Of a DNA stretch of 64,000 nucleotides, positions 7,452 to 16,503 are shown in pieces. Positions within the stretch are counted from its first letter, which is position 1, and the number at the start of each line of letters is the position of its first letter. This stretch comes from Corynebacterium provencense. Lineage in GTDB: Bacteria > Actinomycetota > Actinomycetes > Mycobacteriales > Mycobacteriaceae. The notes under the pieces were generated by a model, which had not been told where the DNA came from, made no database searches, and saw only the letters and a list, made by a program, of their open reading frames with translations. The position numbers were made by a program, and so were the translations under genes. The DNA is taken from the NCBI GenBank assembly GCA_900049755.1, contig LT160593.1, forward strand, positions 1,405,114 to 1,469,113, written 5' to 3'.

Positions 7452-10400
7452 CCGTCGTACCGCGCGTCAACCACTTCCTCACCCCAGAACACCCTGTCGA
7501 CAACTTTTCTCGCCAACCTGGTCTTCTTGAGGTAGTCGTCGAGGAAGCCCTGAGAGTCCGCCGGGTCCCAGCCGGCTGCCGCCGCCACATGTGCCAGCTG
7601 CGCACCCGGGGGCGGCAACTGGTCGGGAGTCTTCGCGTTGGACAGGACCAGGGCGTTACGTGCCCTGCTGGCCGCGAGCCACGCCTCCCGTAACGTCACG
7701 ACATCCTTCTCCGACAGCAGACCGGCGGAACCGATCTCCTCCAGGACCTCCAGGGTGGAGGTGTTGTGCAGTGCAGGTATACGGTCACAGTGCTGCATCG
7801 TGAGCAGCTGGACGGTCCACTCCACGTCCGTCAGCCCGCCCCTGCCCAGCTTGGTGTGGGTCGCCCGGTTGGCTCCGCGCGGAAGCCTTTCGGCATCCAC
7901 CCTGGCCTTCATCCTCCGGACCTCCTGCACGGTCTTCGCGTCCACGCCCCCCTCCGGGTAACGGTAGGGGTCGATGCTGCGCAGGAAACGGATACCGAGG
8001 TCCTTGTCACCGGCCACCCATGTCGCGCGCAGGAGAGCCTGGTACTCCCAGGTCTCCCCCCACCGCCGGTAGTAGGCACCGTAGGACTCCAGCGTCCGGA
8101 CCGTCGGACCGCTGCGGCCCTCCGGACGCAGGTTGAGGTCGACCTCCAGGGGAGGATCCTGGGACGGCTTCGCCAGGCGGGTACGCAGCCGGTCGCAGAT
8201 GCCGATGGCCCAGGTCACCGCGTCATTGTCCGTCACGGCGAACCCGTCACCGTCGGCGTCCCCGTCACGGGTGCCGCCACCGTCGCCCGAACTGCTGCTG
8301 GCACTGCTGCCGGCCCCGGACCGGACCGGTTCACAGACGAAGAGGACGTCCGCGTCGGAACGGTAGCTCAGTTCCGCCCCACCCAGCCTGCCCATTCCGA
8401 TCACGGTGACCACGGCCGGCGCATTGCGCCGGTTGGCGTCCTCCCAGGCCCTGATCTCGGCCGACAGTGCCGCCTCCAGCACAGCGTCCCACACGAACGA
8501 CAGTGATCTCGCGACCTCGGGAACGTCCATCATCCCCAGCAGGTCGGCCGCTGCGACCCGCGCCAGCTCCGTGCGACGCAGTGAACGGGCAACGGATATG
8601 GCCTTGTCCGGGTCACGGTAGCGTCCCGCTGCAGCGACCAGGGAATGACTGATGACCCCGGCGTCCTTCTCCAGCAGTTTCGGCCCGGTCGCGCCGTCGG
8701 ACAACAGAGTCACGGCATCCGGTGCCGCCAGGAAGAGATCGGTGACATACGGTGAAGTGCCGAGAATGTGCATCAACCGCTGCCCCACGATGTTCTCGTC
8801 CCGGAGCAGCCGGAGGAACCATGACCGGTCGGACGCCGCCTCCGACAGTTTCCGGTAGGCCAGAAGCCCCGCGTCCGGGTCGACGGTGTCAGACAGCCAC
8901 TCCATCAGTGACGGCAGGATCACCGCCTGGATCCGGGACCGTCGGGTACCGTCCGACGCCAGTGCGGTGAGATGGTCCATCGCCCGGTCGGGGTAACGGT
9001 AGCCGAGAGCCGCAAGCTGTCTCCTGGCAGCCTCGGGAGTCAGGCGGATCTCCTCCACCGACATCGCCACCACGGAAGTGAGCAGCGGACGGTAGAACAG
9101 CTTGTTGTGCAGCTGCCGGATCTGCAGACCGGTGGCGCGGACACGCACCTCCAGTTCCTCGGCCAAGGTCCGGGTGCCACCGGCGACAAGTCCGGAAGTA
9201 CGTGCCAGCCAGGTACGACCGGTGGTGTCACCGTCCTCGGGCAGCAGATGGGTGCGCTTGAGGTGCCGGAGCTGCATCCGGTGCTCCAGCAGTCTCATGA
9301 AGCGGTAGCACTCCATGAGGGTGCGACCGTCCTCCCTTCCTACGTATCCACCGGTGACGAGGGCATTGAGCGCGGAGACCGTCGACCGCACCCGCAGGCT
9401 CTCGTCGGCACGCCCGTGCACCATCTGGAGCAGCTGGACCGCGAACTCGACGTCACGCAGGCCGCCCGGGCCGAGCTTGAGCTCCCGCTGCTGCAGCCCC
9501 TCCGGGACGTTGTCGATGACCCTCCGGCGCATGGCCTGGACGTCGGGGACGAAATCCTCACGCTGTGAGGCGGTCCACACCATCGGCGCCAGTTCTTCGA
9601 CGTACGCACGGCCGAGGGCCAGATCCCCGGTCATGGGCCGGGCTTTCAGCAGAGCCTGGAACTCCCAGGTCGAGGCCCACCTCCGGTAGTAGGCCAGGTG
9701 GGATTCGAGGGTACGTACCAGCGCACCGTGCCGGCCTTCGGGACGCAGCGCCGCATCCACCTCGAAGAAGCACCGGCATCCGATGTTGATGAACTCCCCT
9801 GCCAGCCTGGTGGCCCGGTTGTCCGCGGGTTCAGCGACGAAGATAACGTCGACATCGGAGATGTAGTTCAGCTCCCTGGCGCCGCACTTGCCCATGGCCA
9901 GCACCGCGATGCGCAGGGGGACCGGCCCCTCGGGGAACACTGTCGCCACCGCCACCGCCAGTGCCGCCGTCAGCGCGGCGTCGGCGGCGTCGGAGAGTTT
10001 CTCCGACACAACCTCGAAGGGGACGGTCTCCGGGTAGCCGGTCCTTCCTTTCGGCGTCGGGGCTTCCCCACGACGAGGGACGAAAGTCCCCGCCAGGTCA
10101 GCTGACGCTATGCGGGCGAGCAGTGTGCGGTACGCCGACCGCATGGCCCGGTCAGCCTCAGCACCGGTACAGGACGCCCTGCGCAGCAGTGAACCGGCTC
10201 CGTGCAGATCATGTCCGTCGCCGTCGACCCCCTCCACATCCACCGCGCCGACGGAGGCGAGCATCACCGCCATCATCTCTTCCCGGTCCGGCAGAGCCTC
10301 GCCGAGCTCCGGCCATGACGCAGGGTGCGCGACGACATGGTCGCCGAGGAGGGTGGAGGCTCCGAGCAGGGCCAGTAGACGGACCCGGAACTCATGGTCG

Positions 10401-10654
10401 TTGTCCAGCCTCTGCTGCAGCTGTTCCGGGGACGCTGCAGAGGGCACCCCCTCCTCCCCCGCCGACTGCATCAGCCGGACCACAGCATTGAGTGCCTGGT
10501 CCGGGTCACCGGTGGCTGCAAGGGTCCACAGGAGGTCAAGATGGTCTTCATCGTCCCATCCCAGGGCGGCGAGGTCGGCGGCTGCGTGCGGCCGGGTCAA
10601 TCCCAGGGAGGCCGCAGACGGGACGCCACGACGTGAGGTGCGCGGTTGGCTCAC
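7448..10654 (-). CDS. glnE: Bifunctional glutamine synthetase adenylyltransferase/deadenylase
   Basis: GlnE adds AMP to glutamine synthetase I or removes it according to nitrogen status. The protein has two nucleotidyltransferase halves: the N-terminal one with YISDVDVIFVAEP and GPGGLRDVEFAVQLLQMVHG, the C-terminal one with YRSDADVLFVCEP and GRGGLTDVEWTVQLLTMQH. I choose GTG 10654 (1068 residues); ATG 10714 would add 20 residues without a ribosome-binding site. Between CEP and the next conserved block of the second half lies a low-complexity insert of about 40 residues (Gly/Ser/Asp) absent from the C. glutamicum protein as I recall it. glnE usually follows glnA2 directly; here a binding protein and an AraC regulator separate them. 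Its stop overlaps the permease start. Confidence 0.95.
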   Translation of the reverse strand: MSQPRTSRRGVPSAASLGLTRPHAAADLAALGWDDEDHLDLLWTLAATGDPDQALNAVVRLMQSAGEEGVPSAASPEQLQQRLDNDHEFRVRLLALLGASTLLGDHVVAHPASWPELGEALPDREEMMAVMLASVGAVDVEGVDGDGHDLHGAGSLLRRASCTGAEADRAMRSAYRTLLARIASADLAGTFVPRRGEAPTPKGRTGYPETVPFEVVSEKLSDAADAALTAALAVAVATVFPEGPVPLRIAVLAMGKCGARELNYISDVDVIFVAEPADNRATRLAGEFINIGCRCFFEVDAALRPEGRHGALVRTLESHLAYYRRWASTWEFQALLKARPMTGDLALGRAYVEELAPMVWTASQREDFVPDVQAMRRRVIDNVPEGLQQRELKLGPGGLRDVEFAVQLLQMVHGRADESLRVRSTVSALNALVTGGYVGREDGRTLMECYRFMRLLEHRMQLRHLKRTHLLPEDGDTTGRTWLARTSGLVAGGTRTLAEELEVRVRATGLQIRQLHNKLFYRPLLTSVVAMSVEEIRLTPEAARRQLAALGYRYPDRAMDHLTALASDGTRRSRIQAVILPSLMEWLSDTVDPDAGLLAYRKLSEAASDRSWFLRLLRDENIVGQRLMHILGTSPYVTDLFLAAPDAVTLLSDGATGPKLLEKDAGVISHSLVAAAGRYRDPDKAISVARSLRRTELARVAAADLLGMMDVPEVARSLSFVWDAVLEAALSAEIRAWEDANRRNAPAVVTVIGMGRLGGAELSYRSDADVLFVCEPVRSGAGSSASSSSGDGGGTRDGDADGDGFAVTDNDAVTWAIGICDRLRTRLAKPSQDPPLEVDLNLRPEGRSGPTVRTLESYGAYYRRWGETWEYQALLRATWVAGDKDLGIRFLRSIDPYRYPEGGVDAKTVQEVRRMKARVDAERLPRGANRATHTKLGRGGLTDVEWTVQLLTMQHCDRIPALHNTSTLEVLEEIGSAGLLSEKDVVTLREAWLAASRARNALVLSNAKTPDQLPPPGAQLAHVAAAAGWDPADSQGFLDDYLKKTRLARKVVDRVFWGEEVVDARYDG

Positions 10655-10784
10655 TTCGACTCCACCGCCTTCACCGGTGACGACGACCACGGCTCCGGGC
10701 TGACGACATGGCATCTCGACGGCAATGTACCGGTCCTCTTCCCTCCGGGCACACCCGGTCCGGCTACGTGGTTCACGTCACCTC

Positions 10785-10790
10785 AGTATA
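10785..10790 (-). promoter_or_regulatory. Probable -10 element (TATACT) for glnE
   Basis: The gap between the binding-protein gene and glnE contains TATACT on the minus strand, about 130 bp before GTG 10654. No convincing -35 precedes it. The element suggests that glnE no longer depends on glnA2 read-through. Confidence 0.35.
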
Positions 10791-10881
10791 GGTGATGCCG
10801 GACGGACTGCCGCCCTCAGAAAGCCGGGGACCGGGCTGCGTGGCAGAGCCTCACACAGGACTGCGCAGCCACTTTGAGGGG

Positions 10882-11928
10882 CTATACGGCCACTTTGTCA
10901 CCGAGAAGCCGCTCAAAGTACTCCGCCAGCCAGACCTCCGTGAGCGGCCCCGGCTGTCGGAGTCCGACTGCCACGGAAACCGGCTCTTTGTTGTCCGGGT
11001 CGTCATACTCCATCGGGAACACCAGGCCTTTTTTCACCGCTTCAAAGCCCTGGAATGTGGAGCTCGCACTCAATGTCGGCATACCTTTACTGCAGTAGAC
11101 GAAGATGATGTCAGCGTCGAGTTCGCCGATATTCTCGGTGCTGATCTGGTTTTTTGTGCCTGAGTTCGAGGAATTGTACTTCCCGGCAACCTCCGGACTG
11201 GTGAATCCCAGGGAATGGAAGAATTTCTCACCGGTCGAACCTCCGTAGGACTCAAAGTAGATTCCTCCCCCCTTGTCGGAGATGAACTCCGCGGTCTTTC
11301 CCTTCCATTCCGGGTGTTCATCTCTGATACCGGCCATCGCGGTGTCGTTCTTCTGCAGCGCCGCATCCCCGGCGTCACCCAGGTCGGTGGCGAGAGCAAG
11401 ATCCCTGACCTGGGTCCGCCAGTCCACATCGGTGGAGTCGTACACGATCACGGGAGCGATCGAGGACAGCTGGTCGAAGTCTCTGCCCTGGTCTTTCCAG
11501 GAGAAGTAGACGATGAGATCGGGGTCTGCCTCGGCAATGGCCTCCGTCGGAGCGCCGGATTCCACCGGATCGATGATCTGCGGAATTCTGGCGGCGCCGT
11601 CATCCTCGAGGTGGGAGCTGTATGTCGTCCAGTCGTCGGAGGCCACCGGAACTATTCCCAGCGACAGTGCAACCTCCGTCGGAACTCCACCGAAGGTCAC
11701 CACACGCTCCGGCCGCTGTTCAAGCTCTGCCGTACCGACCGACGTGGTGATCTTCAGCGGGTAGCTGCTTCTGCCGTCACCTGCGGGCATGAATTCTGTC
11801 GCGTCACCGTTGCCGGTGTCCTCCCCGTCCCCGGAACACGCCACCGTGCCGAAAACCAGTGCCGCGGCCGCGAAGAACGCCGCTGCCGCCCTCCGGCGCC
11901 GTCCTGCGGATCTACCCTGTGGAACCAT
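10882..11928 (-). CDS. Iron-siderophore ABC transporter substrate-binding lipoprotein (FepB-like)
   Basis: A 348-residue exported lipoprotein. An Arg-rich N-terminus and hydrophobic stretch end in the lipobox GTVAC (Cys31), so it should be anchored in the membrane's outer leaflet. The mature part has the class III binding-protein pattern: RPERVVTFGGVPTEVALSLG near the start, then EAIAEADPDLIVYF in the first lobe, and a second lobe ending with the conserved helix LTEVWLAEYFERLLG. It most likely delivers a ferric siderophore to a FecCD permease; the only one in view lies beyond glnE on the same strand. It is divergent from the AraC regulator, with a DtxR-like box between. Confidence 0.88.
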   Translation of the reverse strand: MVPQGRSAGRRRRAAAAFFAAAALVFGTVACSGDGEDTGNGDATEFMPAGDGRSSYPLKITTSVGTAELEQRPERVVTFGGVPTEVALSLGIVPVASDDWTTYSSHLEDDGAARIPQIIDPVESGAPTEAIAEADPDLIVYFSWKDQGRDFDQLSSIAPVIVYDSTDVDWRTQVRDLALATDLGDAGDAALQKNDTAMAGIRDEHPEWKGKTAEFISDKGGGIYFESYGGSTGEKFFHSLGFTSPEVAGKYNSSNSGTKNQISTENIGELDADIIFVYCSKGMPTLSASSTFQGFEAVKKGLVFPMEYDDPDNKEPVSVAVGLRQPGPLTEVWLAEYFERLLGDKVAV

Positions 11929-11966
11929 AACTGTCCTATAAGCCTTTCACCCGGGATCACGTGACA

Positions 11967-11985
11967 GTCTGCTTGACTCGCAGAC
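11967..11985. promoter_or_regulatory. Inverted repeat upstream of the siderophore-binding protein gene
   Basis: GTCTGC-TTGACTC-GCAGAC is a perfect 6-bp inverted repeat with a 7-bp spacer, lying between the binding-protein start (11928) and its probable -10. TCACGTGA at 11957-11964 is an adjacent 8-bp palindrome. Either could be an operator in the short divergent promoter region; the regulator is unknown. Confidence 0.35.
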
Positions 11986-11994
11986 AATCCCCCC

Positions 11995-12013
11995 AGATAA
12001 TAGGGCGACCTAA
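11995..12013 (-). promoter_or_regulatory. Probable DtxR-like box and -10 of the siderophore-binding protein gene
   Basis: The minus strand reads TTAGGTCGCCCTATTATCT, keeping TTAGGT and the central CCTA of the DtxR consensus (11 of 19 positions). TATTAT inside it (11997-12002) is a good -10, about 70 bp before the start. The overlap of box and -10 resembles the htaA promoter in this window. Confidence 0.4.
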
Positions 12014-12042
12014 GTACCCTCAGTTGTCCCGGGAGGACAGTC

Positions 12043-13581
12043 CTGTACACCTTTCCCTGTCAACCTCCCCTCCGTGGAACCCGGATCCGGGACATCGTCA
12101 ATCACCGCCACGCGGTACTCCTCTGGCAACTGCAGGGTTCGTCGACGACAGAGGTGGCAGGTGACCGCCACCCGCTCAACGCGGGACAGGCGGTGTGGAT
12201 CAGCAGGGGAGTACGGCACTCCGCCGAGGTCCACGAAAACTCTCTGCTGGTCCCGCTGCTCTTTCCCGAGTCACAGAAAATGGCCGCGGTCGGCGATTCA
12301 GCGCGCATGAGTTTCCACGACGGGTGGAGGGACCGGCTGCTTCTCTGCTACTGCGCCGGACTGTCATATCTCTCCGATACGAGCCCCCGACTGCGGACAG
12401 TGGGAATGATCCTCGATGCCGCCCCGGGAAACACCGCTCCCACGCTCCCCCACCCGCCCGTTCTCCCACATTCCCGTGAGGCCTGTGAGACAGCGCGTCT
12501 ACTGCTCACCAACCCGGGAAGTCGGAAGAGCCTGGAGGATTTCTCACGGCAGACGTGTGTGAGCCCGAGAACCCTCTCCCGGCAGTTCTCCTCCGAGACG
12601 GGCCTGACATTCAGCGAGTGGCGATCGGAAGCCAGAATGGCCTGCTCAGCACGGATGCTGCTGGAGGGCAGGCCGGTGGCGTGGACAGCTGCGACGACAG
12701 GTTTCGACACCCACGCCGGTTTCACCAGGGCATTCAGACGGTCCGTGGGAATGACCCCTTCACAGTTCATCTCGCACGTCGGGGGCGGCGGCAGGGAGCC
12801 GGAACCCTTCTTTCTCGACGCCCCCGGGTCCGACCGCCTCAACGGGGAACCGCCGTCCGCCCTGCCACCGTCGCGCACCTGGCCACGGATCAACGGCTTC
12901 TCTGTCGCGGTATGGGTGTACCGGGGAAGCGCCACTGTCACCCTCGGTGACAGGAGACTCCCGCTCACCCGGGGCGACGCCCTGTGCATACCGTCCGGAG
13001 TCTTCAATGTCATCGACATCGACGCCGACTCTCTCGTCATACCGCTGTTCACTGAGACAGATTCCCCGTTTCCTGCGGATCTGGACTCTGTCACACCTGT
13101 GCATCTCCCCGGCGAACTGTCGGCGTTCCTGCTGCACACATCCGTCAGCAGCTACACTCTCCTCGGCGGACTGGGGAGCAGGAACGGCTTCGTGGCGGAC
13201 ATGATCCGCCCCGGGAAGGACGCCCACAACCGAGCCTGCGGAGGTGATGCGGCGACGTCAGCCGTCCACCACGCCATGCACCACCATCTCCGGGTTCCGG
13301 GCGACTCCGCGACACTGAGTGACTGGAGTGCACTCACCGGGATCTCCACGTCCGCCCTGTCCCGGACGTGGACAAAGGTCACCGGCCAGAACTTCCGGAC
13401 CTGGCGGAGTCACCTGCGGATGAGTGCGGCACGCGAACTGCTGTCCTCCGGCAGGCCGGTGTCCGAGGTCTCCCGGCTGCTGGGATACTCCGACCGCGCG
13501 GGCTTCACCAAAGCCTTCACCGGCTTCTTCGGTACAGGACCCGGAAGCTACCGGAGAAACGTCACCGACGGGGCCCGCTGA
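12043..13581 (+). CDS. Tandem double AraC-family regulator (sensor-HTH-sensor-HTH), probable CTG start
   Basis: Two complete AraC units in one polypeptide of about 512 residues. Each has a cupin-like sensor (NHRHAVLLWQLQGSS... and FSVAVWVYRGSATVTLG...) and a double helix-turn-helix (SLEDFSRQTCVSPRTLSRQF... and TLSDWSALTGISTSALSRTW...), both with the AraC second-helix pattern of G-(Y/F)-D/S-x-x-x-G-F-T-(R/K)-A-F. The first sensor begins upstream of the first standard start codon (GTG 12154). The frame opens at 12004 with no ATG, GTG or TTG before that; CTG 12043 is preceded by GGGAGGACAGTC, so I propose it as the start. Divergence from a siderophore-binding protein suggests control of iron uptake, perhaps with the siderophore as ligand. 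Confidence 0.8.
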   Translation: MYTFPCQPPLRGTRIRDIVNHRHAVLLWQLQGSSTTEVAGDRHPLNAGQAVWISRGVRHSAEVHENSLLVPLLFPESQKMAAVGDSARMSFHDGWRDRLLLCYCAGLSYLSDTSPRLRTVGMILDAAPGNTAPTLPHPPVLPHSREACETARLLLTNPGSRKSLEDFSRQTCVSPRTLSRQFSSETGLTFSEWRSEARMACSARMLLEGRPVAWTAATTGFDTHAGFTRAFRRSVGMTPSQFISHVGGGGREPEPFFLDAPGSDRLNGEPPSALPPSRTWPRINGFSVAVWVYRGSATVTLGDRRLPLTRGDALCIPSGVFNVIDIDADSLVIPLFTETDSPFPADLDSVTPVHLPGELSAFLLHTSVSSYTLLGGLGSRNGFVADMIRPGKDAHNRACGGDAATSAVHHAMHHHLRVPGDSATLSDWSALTGISTSALSRTWTKVTGQNFRTWRSHLRMSAARELLSSGRPVSEVSRLLGYSDRAGFTKAFTGFFGTGPGSYRRNVTDGAR

Positions 13582-13614
13582 CCGCAGGACGGCCGCGGGA
13601 GCCTCCGGAGCGAC

Positions 13615-14958
13615 CTAGAACTCGAGGTTGTGCTGGAGTTCCCAGGGGGTGACCTGGGACTGGTACTCCTTCCACTCCCGCCACTTGTTGCGCAGGAAGA
13701 ACTCGAAGACATGTTCCCCGAGTGCGTCAGCGACCAGTTCCGACTTCTCCATCTCCCGGAGCGCAAGGTCAAGGTCGGTGGGCAGATCTTTGTAGCCCAT
13801 GGCCATCCTCTCCCGTCGGGTCATGTTGGAGATGTCGTCTTCGGCCGGGGGCATCAGCTCGTAGCCTTCACGGATGCCCCGCAGACCTGCGGCGAGAAGT
13901 ACCGCGTAGCTCAGGTAGGGGTTCGCTGCGGAATCAGGGCTGCGCACTTCGACCCTGCGGGAGGAGGGCTTGTTCACCGTGTACATCGGCACCCTGATCA
14001 GTGCGGACCGGTTCGCCGCACCCCAGGTGGCTGCTGTCGGGGCCTCTGCACCGCTGGTGAGACGCTTGTAGGAGTTCACCCACTGGTTGGTGACCGCCGA
14101 AATTTCCGGCGCATGCTCCAGAATTCCGGCGATGAAGGACTTCGCCGTCGAGGAGAGGAAGAACTCGTCGTCCGGGTCGTGGAAGGCGTTCGACTCACCC
14201 TCGAACAGGGACATGTGGGTGTGCATCGCGGAGCCCGCGTAGTCGAAGAAGGGCTTCGGCATGAACGTCGCACGCACATTGTTCCGGTTGGCGACCTGCT
14301 TGATGATGTAGCGGAAACTCATGATGTTGTCCGCCATCGACAGTGCGTCAGCGAAGCGCAGGTCGATCTCCTGCTGTCCCGGGGACGCCTCATGATGGGA
14401 GAATTCGACGGAGATCCCCATCGATTCGAGAGCGGTGATCGCATCCTGACGGAACTGGGGGGCGGCGTCCGTCACGGCCTGGTCGAAGTATCCTCCGGTG
14501 TCGGCGGGAAGGGGCCGGCCGTCCTCACCGTCCTGGTTCTTGAGCAGGAAGAATTCGATCTCAGGGTGGATGTAGCAGTTGAATCCCTGGTCAGCTGCAA
14601 TGTTCATCTGCCTTCGCAGGACCTGGCGGGGGTCGGCCCAGCTGGGCTCGCCGTCGGGCATGGCGATGTCACAGAACATCCGCGCGGTGAGGTTCCTGTC
14701 ACCGTCCGCCCCGTCGATGGGCAGGATCTGGAATGTGGACGGGTCGGGGCGGGCGATGGTGTCTGATTCGACCACCCGCGAGAAGCCCTCTATGGAGGAG
14801 CCGTCGAAGCCGATACCCTCCTCAAATGCGCCCTCAAGTTCGGCAGGGGCGACTGCCACCGACTTCAGGTACCCCTGGATGTCCGTGAACCAGAGGCGGA
14901 CGAAACGGATGTCCCGTTCCTCGAGGGTACGGAGAACGAATTCCTGTTGACGACTCAT
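13615..14958 (-). CDS. glnA2: Type I glutamine synthetase, GlnA2-like
   Basis: A 447-residue enzyme that condenses glutamate and ammonia with ATP. Conserved stretches include GFDGSSIEGF, SHHEASPGQQEIDLRFADAL and NKPSSRRVEVRSPD. Where GlnA1 carries the adenylylated tyrosine (N-L-Y context), this protein has AMGYKDLPTDLDLAL, as I recall for the GlnA2 branch, which is thought not to be adenylylated. The C-terminal HVFEFFLRNKWREWKEYQSQV is typical of the branch. TACGAT lies 6 nt before the ATG and there is no ribosome-binding site, so a leaderless message is likely. In related genomes glnE follows directly; here an AraC/binding-protein pair lies between. Confidence 0.93.
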   Translation of the reverse strand: MSRQQEFVLRTLEERDIRFVRLWFTDIQGYLKSVAVAPAELEGAFEEGIGFDGSSIEGFSRVVESDTIARPDPSTFQILPIDGADGDRNLTARMFCDIAMPDGEPSWADPRQVLRRQMNIAADQGFNCYIHPEIEFFLLKNQDGEDGRPLPADTGGYFDQAVTDAAPQFRQDAITALESMGISVEFSHHEASPGQQEIDLRFADALSMADNIMSFRYIIKQVANRNNVRATFMPKPFFDYAGSAMHTHMSLFEGESNAFHDPDDEFFLSSTAKSFIAGILEHAPEISAVTNQWVNSYKRLTSGAEAPTAATWGAANRSALIRVPMYTVNKPSSRRVEVRSPDSAANPYLSYAVLLAAGLRGIREGYELMPPAEDDISNMTRRERMAMGYKDLPTDLDLALREMEKSELVADALGEHVFEFFLRNKWREWKEYQSQVTPWELQHNLEF

Positions 14959-15068
14959 GCCCCCATCGTATCCACGGAAGGGGTCCCGGTGTCGGCCTCC
15001 CCCACCCCACGCACGGGAAGTTACATGCCGTTAACACCGGTCCAGTGTTAGTGGCACAATACTGTGAC

Positions 15069-15914
15069 ATGTCTGACTCCACTGCCGGCTCTCCCGCCAC
15101 CGGATACCTCGTTCCCACCAGGCAGGTCCGCATCGCCGACCTGCGAAGTAAGAAAGCCGAGGGAAAGAAGTGGGCGATGCTCACCGCCTACGACTACTCC
15201 ACGGCCCGGGCACTCACCCAGGGGGGTGTCGAGTGCCTGCTGGTCGGGGACTCTGCCGCCAATGTCGTCTTCGGCTACCCCCAGACCCAGCAGATCTCCC
15301 TGGAGGAGATGATCATGCTCACCGCGGCGGTGGTGAGGGGCTCCGGGAATGCACTCGTCATCGCTGACCTCCCGTTCGGCACCTACGAGGCCTCCGACGA
15401 GCAGGCCGTGCTCTCGGCCTCCGAGATGCTGCGACGCTCCGGTGCCGCGATGGTGAAGATCGAGGGCGGAGTTCGTATCGCGCCACGAATCCGGGCACTG
15501 GTGAACGCCGGTATCCCCGTCTGCGCGCATGTGGGTTTCACCCCGCAGTCCGTCAACGCACTCTCCGGCTTCAAAGTCCAGGGACGGGGCGGGGACGCCT
15601 CCCGGCTGGTGGCCGACGTCCACGCCGTGGAGGACGCCGGGGCCGACATGGTCGTGCTCGAGATGGTGCCCGCTGACCTCGCCGCACAGATCACCGCGGA
15701 CTCCACCGTGCCCACCGTGGGCATCGGAGCCGGCCCCGGTACGGACGCGCAGGTGCTGGTGTGGCATGACATGGTGGCACTGCCCGCGGACGGACGTCGT
15801 CCGAAGTTCGCGAAGCAGTGGGCCACCGTCGGTGAGGACCTCACCGCCGCGGCGGCCGCCTACAGGCACGAAGTGGAGGAAGGAACCTTCCCCGCCCCGG
15901 AACACTGCTTCTGA
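15069..15914 (+). CDS. panB: 3-Methyl-2-oxobutanoate hydroxymethyltransferase (pantothenate pathway)
   Basis: PanB transfers a hydroxymethyl group from 5,10-methylene-THF to alpha-ketoisovalerate, giving ketopantoate for pantothenate and CoA. I start it at ATG 15069 (281 residues); an upstream TTG would add eight residues with no support. Family signatures are present: MLTAYDYSTARA, LLVGDSAANVVFGY (metal-binding Asp), VKIEGG, CAHVGFTPQSVNALSGFKVQGR and the C-terminal GIGAGPGTDAQVLVWHDM. It is divergent from glnA2, a neighbourhood also known in mycobacteria. No panC follows, so the pathway is split in this genome. Confidence 0.95.
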   Translation: MSDSTAGSPATGYLVPTRQVRIADLRSKKAEGKKWAMLTAYDYSTARALTQGGVECLLVGDSAANVVFGYPQTQQISLEEMIMLTAAVVRGSGNALVIADLPFGTYEASDEQAVLSASEMLRRSGAAMVKIEGGVRIAPRIRALVNAGIPVCAHVGFTPQSVNALSGFKVQGRGGDASRLVADVHAVEDAGADMVVLEMVPADLAAQITADSTVPTVGIGAGPGTDAQVLVWHDMVALPADGRRPKFAKQWATVGEDLTAAAAAYRHEVEEGTFPAPEHCF

Positions 15915-15962
15915 CCGGATCCCTGCCGTTGCCGGCGGGTGTTCCGGATACCCCGTGGAGCG

Positions 15963-16145
15963 TCAGTTCCTGTCCCAGTCGTCGGCAGCCTCAGACCGTG
16001 CCCTGGCGGTCTCCAGGGCGCTGCGGGCCTCGTCTTCACTGTCGTACGGGCCCATACGGGTGTCCCATCCCCGGACCTTACCCCGGGTGACTTCACCCGT
16101 GGCAGTGTCGTAGTACCACTTCTGTCCCGTGTCATCGGAGCTCAT
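15963..16145 (-). CDS. Small conserved hypothetical protein
   Basis: About 60 residues from ATG 16145, or 64 from ATG 16157. The start GQKWYYDTATGEVTRGKVRGW and the acidic, Ala-rich helical tail (SEDEARSALETARAR) resemble small corynebacterial proteins of no assigned function. WYYDTATGEV followed by an aromatic/Gly stretch looks like a beta-hairpin. It is soluble, without signal or membrane segment. It is convergent with panB and downstream of the two DUF202 genes. Confidence 0.6.
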   Translation of the reverse strand: MSSDDTGQKWYYDTATGEVTRGKVRGWDTRMGPYDSEDEARSALETARARSEAADDWDRN

Positions 16146-16173
16146 ACCGCCCACCATAGTCCGGCACGTACCG

Positions 16174-16503
16174 TCAGTGTCCTGCTACAGCGAATAACAG
16201 CCCCGCGCTCCCCAGTGCCACGGTGCCCAGGGACAGTGCCACCACTGCACCGACAGGGGCGGGCACCCGTTCCCGTGCCACGCCTTCTGCCGCCCGGCGG
16301 TAGCGCCTCTTCTGTGCCAGCGCTGCGCCCAGTGCGACGGCGAACAGTCCCCCGGCCACGGCCACCACCGGCGGCCCGTAACTCGCCGTTGAGCGGAGGA
16401 ACACCGCAGCGGCCACCATGAAGGCCAGTGACGTCCTGCCCCAGGCCATACTGGTGCGCTCAGGCTGCAGACCCGGATCGACGACACGTCCCGGAGGGAT
16501 CAC
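16174..16503 (-). CDS. DUF202 (YidH-like) membrane protein, second of a pair
   Basis: About 109 residues with three hydrophobic segments and the DUF202 signature (RTSMAWGRTSLAFMVAAAVFLR, residues 13-34). GTG 16503 overlaps the stop of the preceding DUF202 gene as GTGA. Paired DUF202 genes occur widely in actinobacteria; function is unknown and a two-protein membrane complex is a reasonable guess. Confidence 0.75.
   Translation of the reverse strand: MIPPGRVVDPGLQPERTSMAWGRTSLAFMVAAAVFLRSTASYGPPVVAVAGGLFAVALGAALAQKRRYRRAAEGVARERVPAPVGAVVALSLGTVALGSAGLLFAVAGH

Noticed and set aside
11957..11964. TCACGTGA palindrome as a separate operator
   Set aside because: An 8-bp palindrome is common at this base composition; kept only as a note to the neighbouring inverted repeat.
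13630..14766. 378-codon plus-strand frame opposite glnA2
   Set aside because: Composition is the mirror of the real gene; no family motif and no ribosome-binding site.
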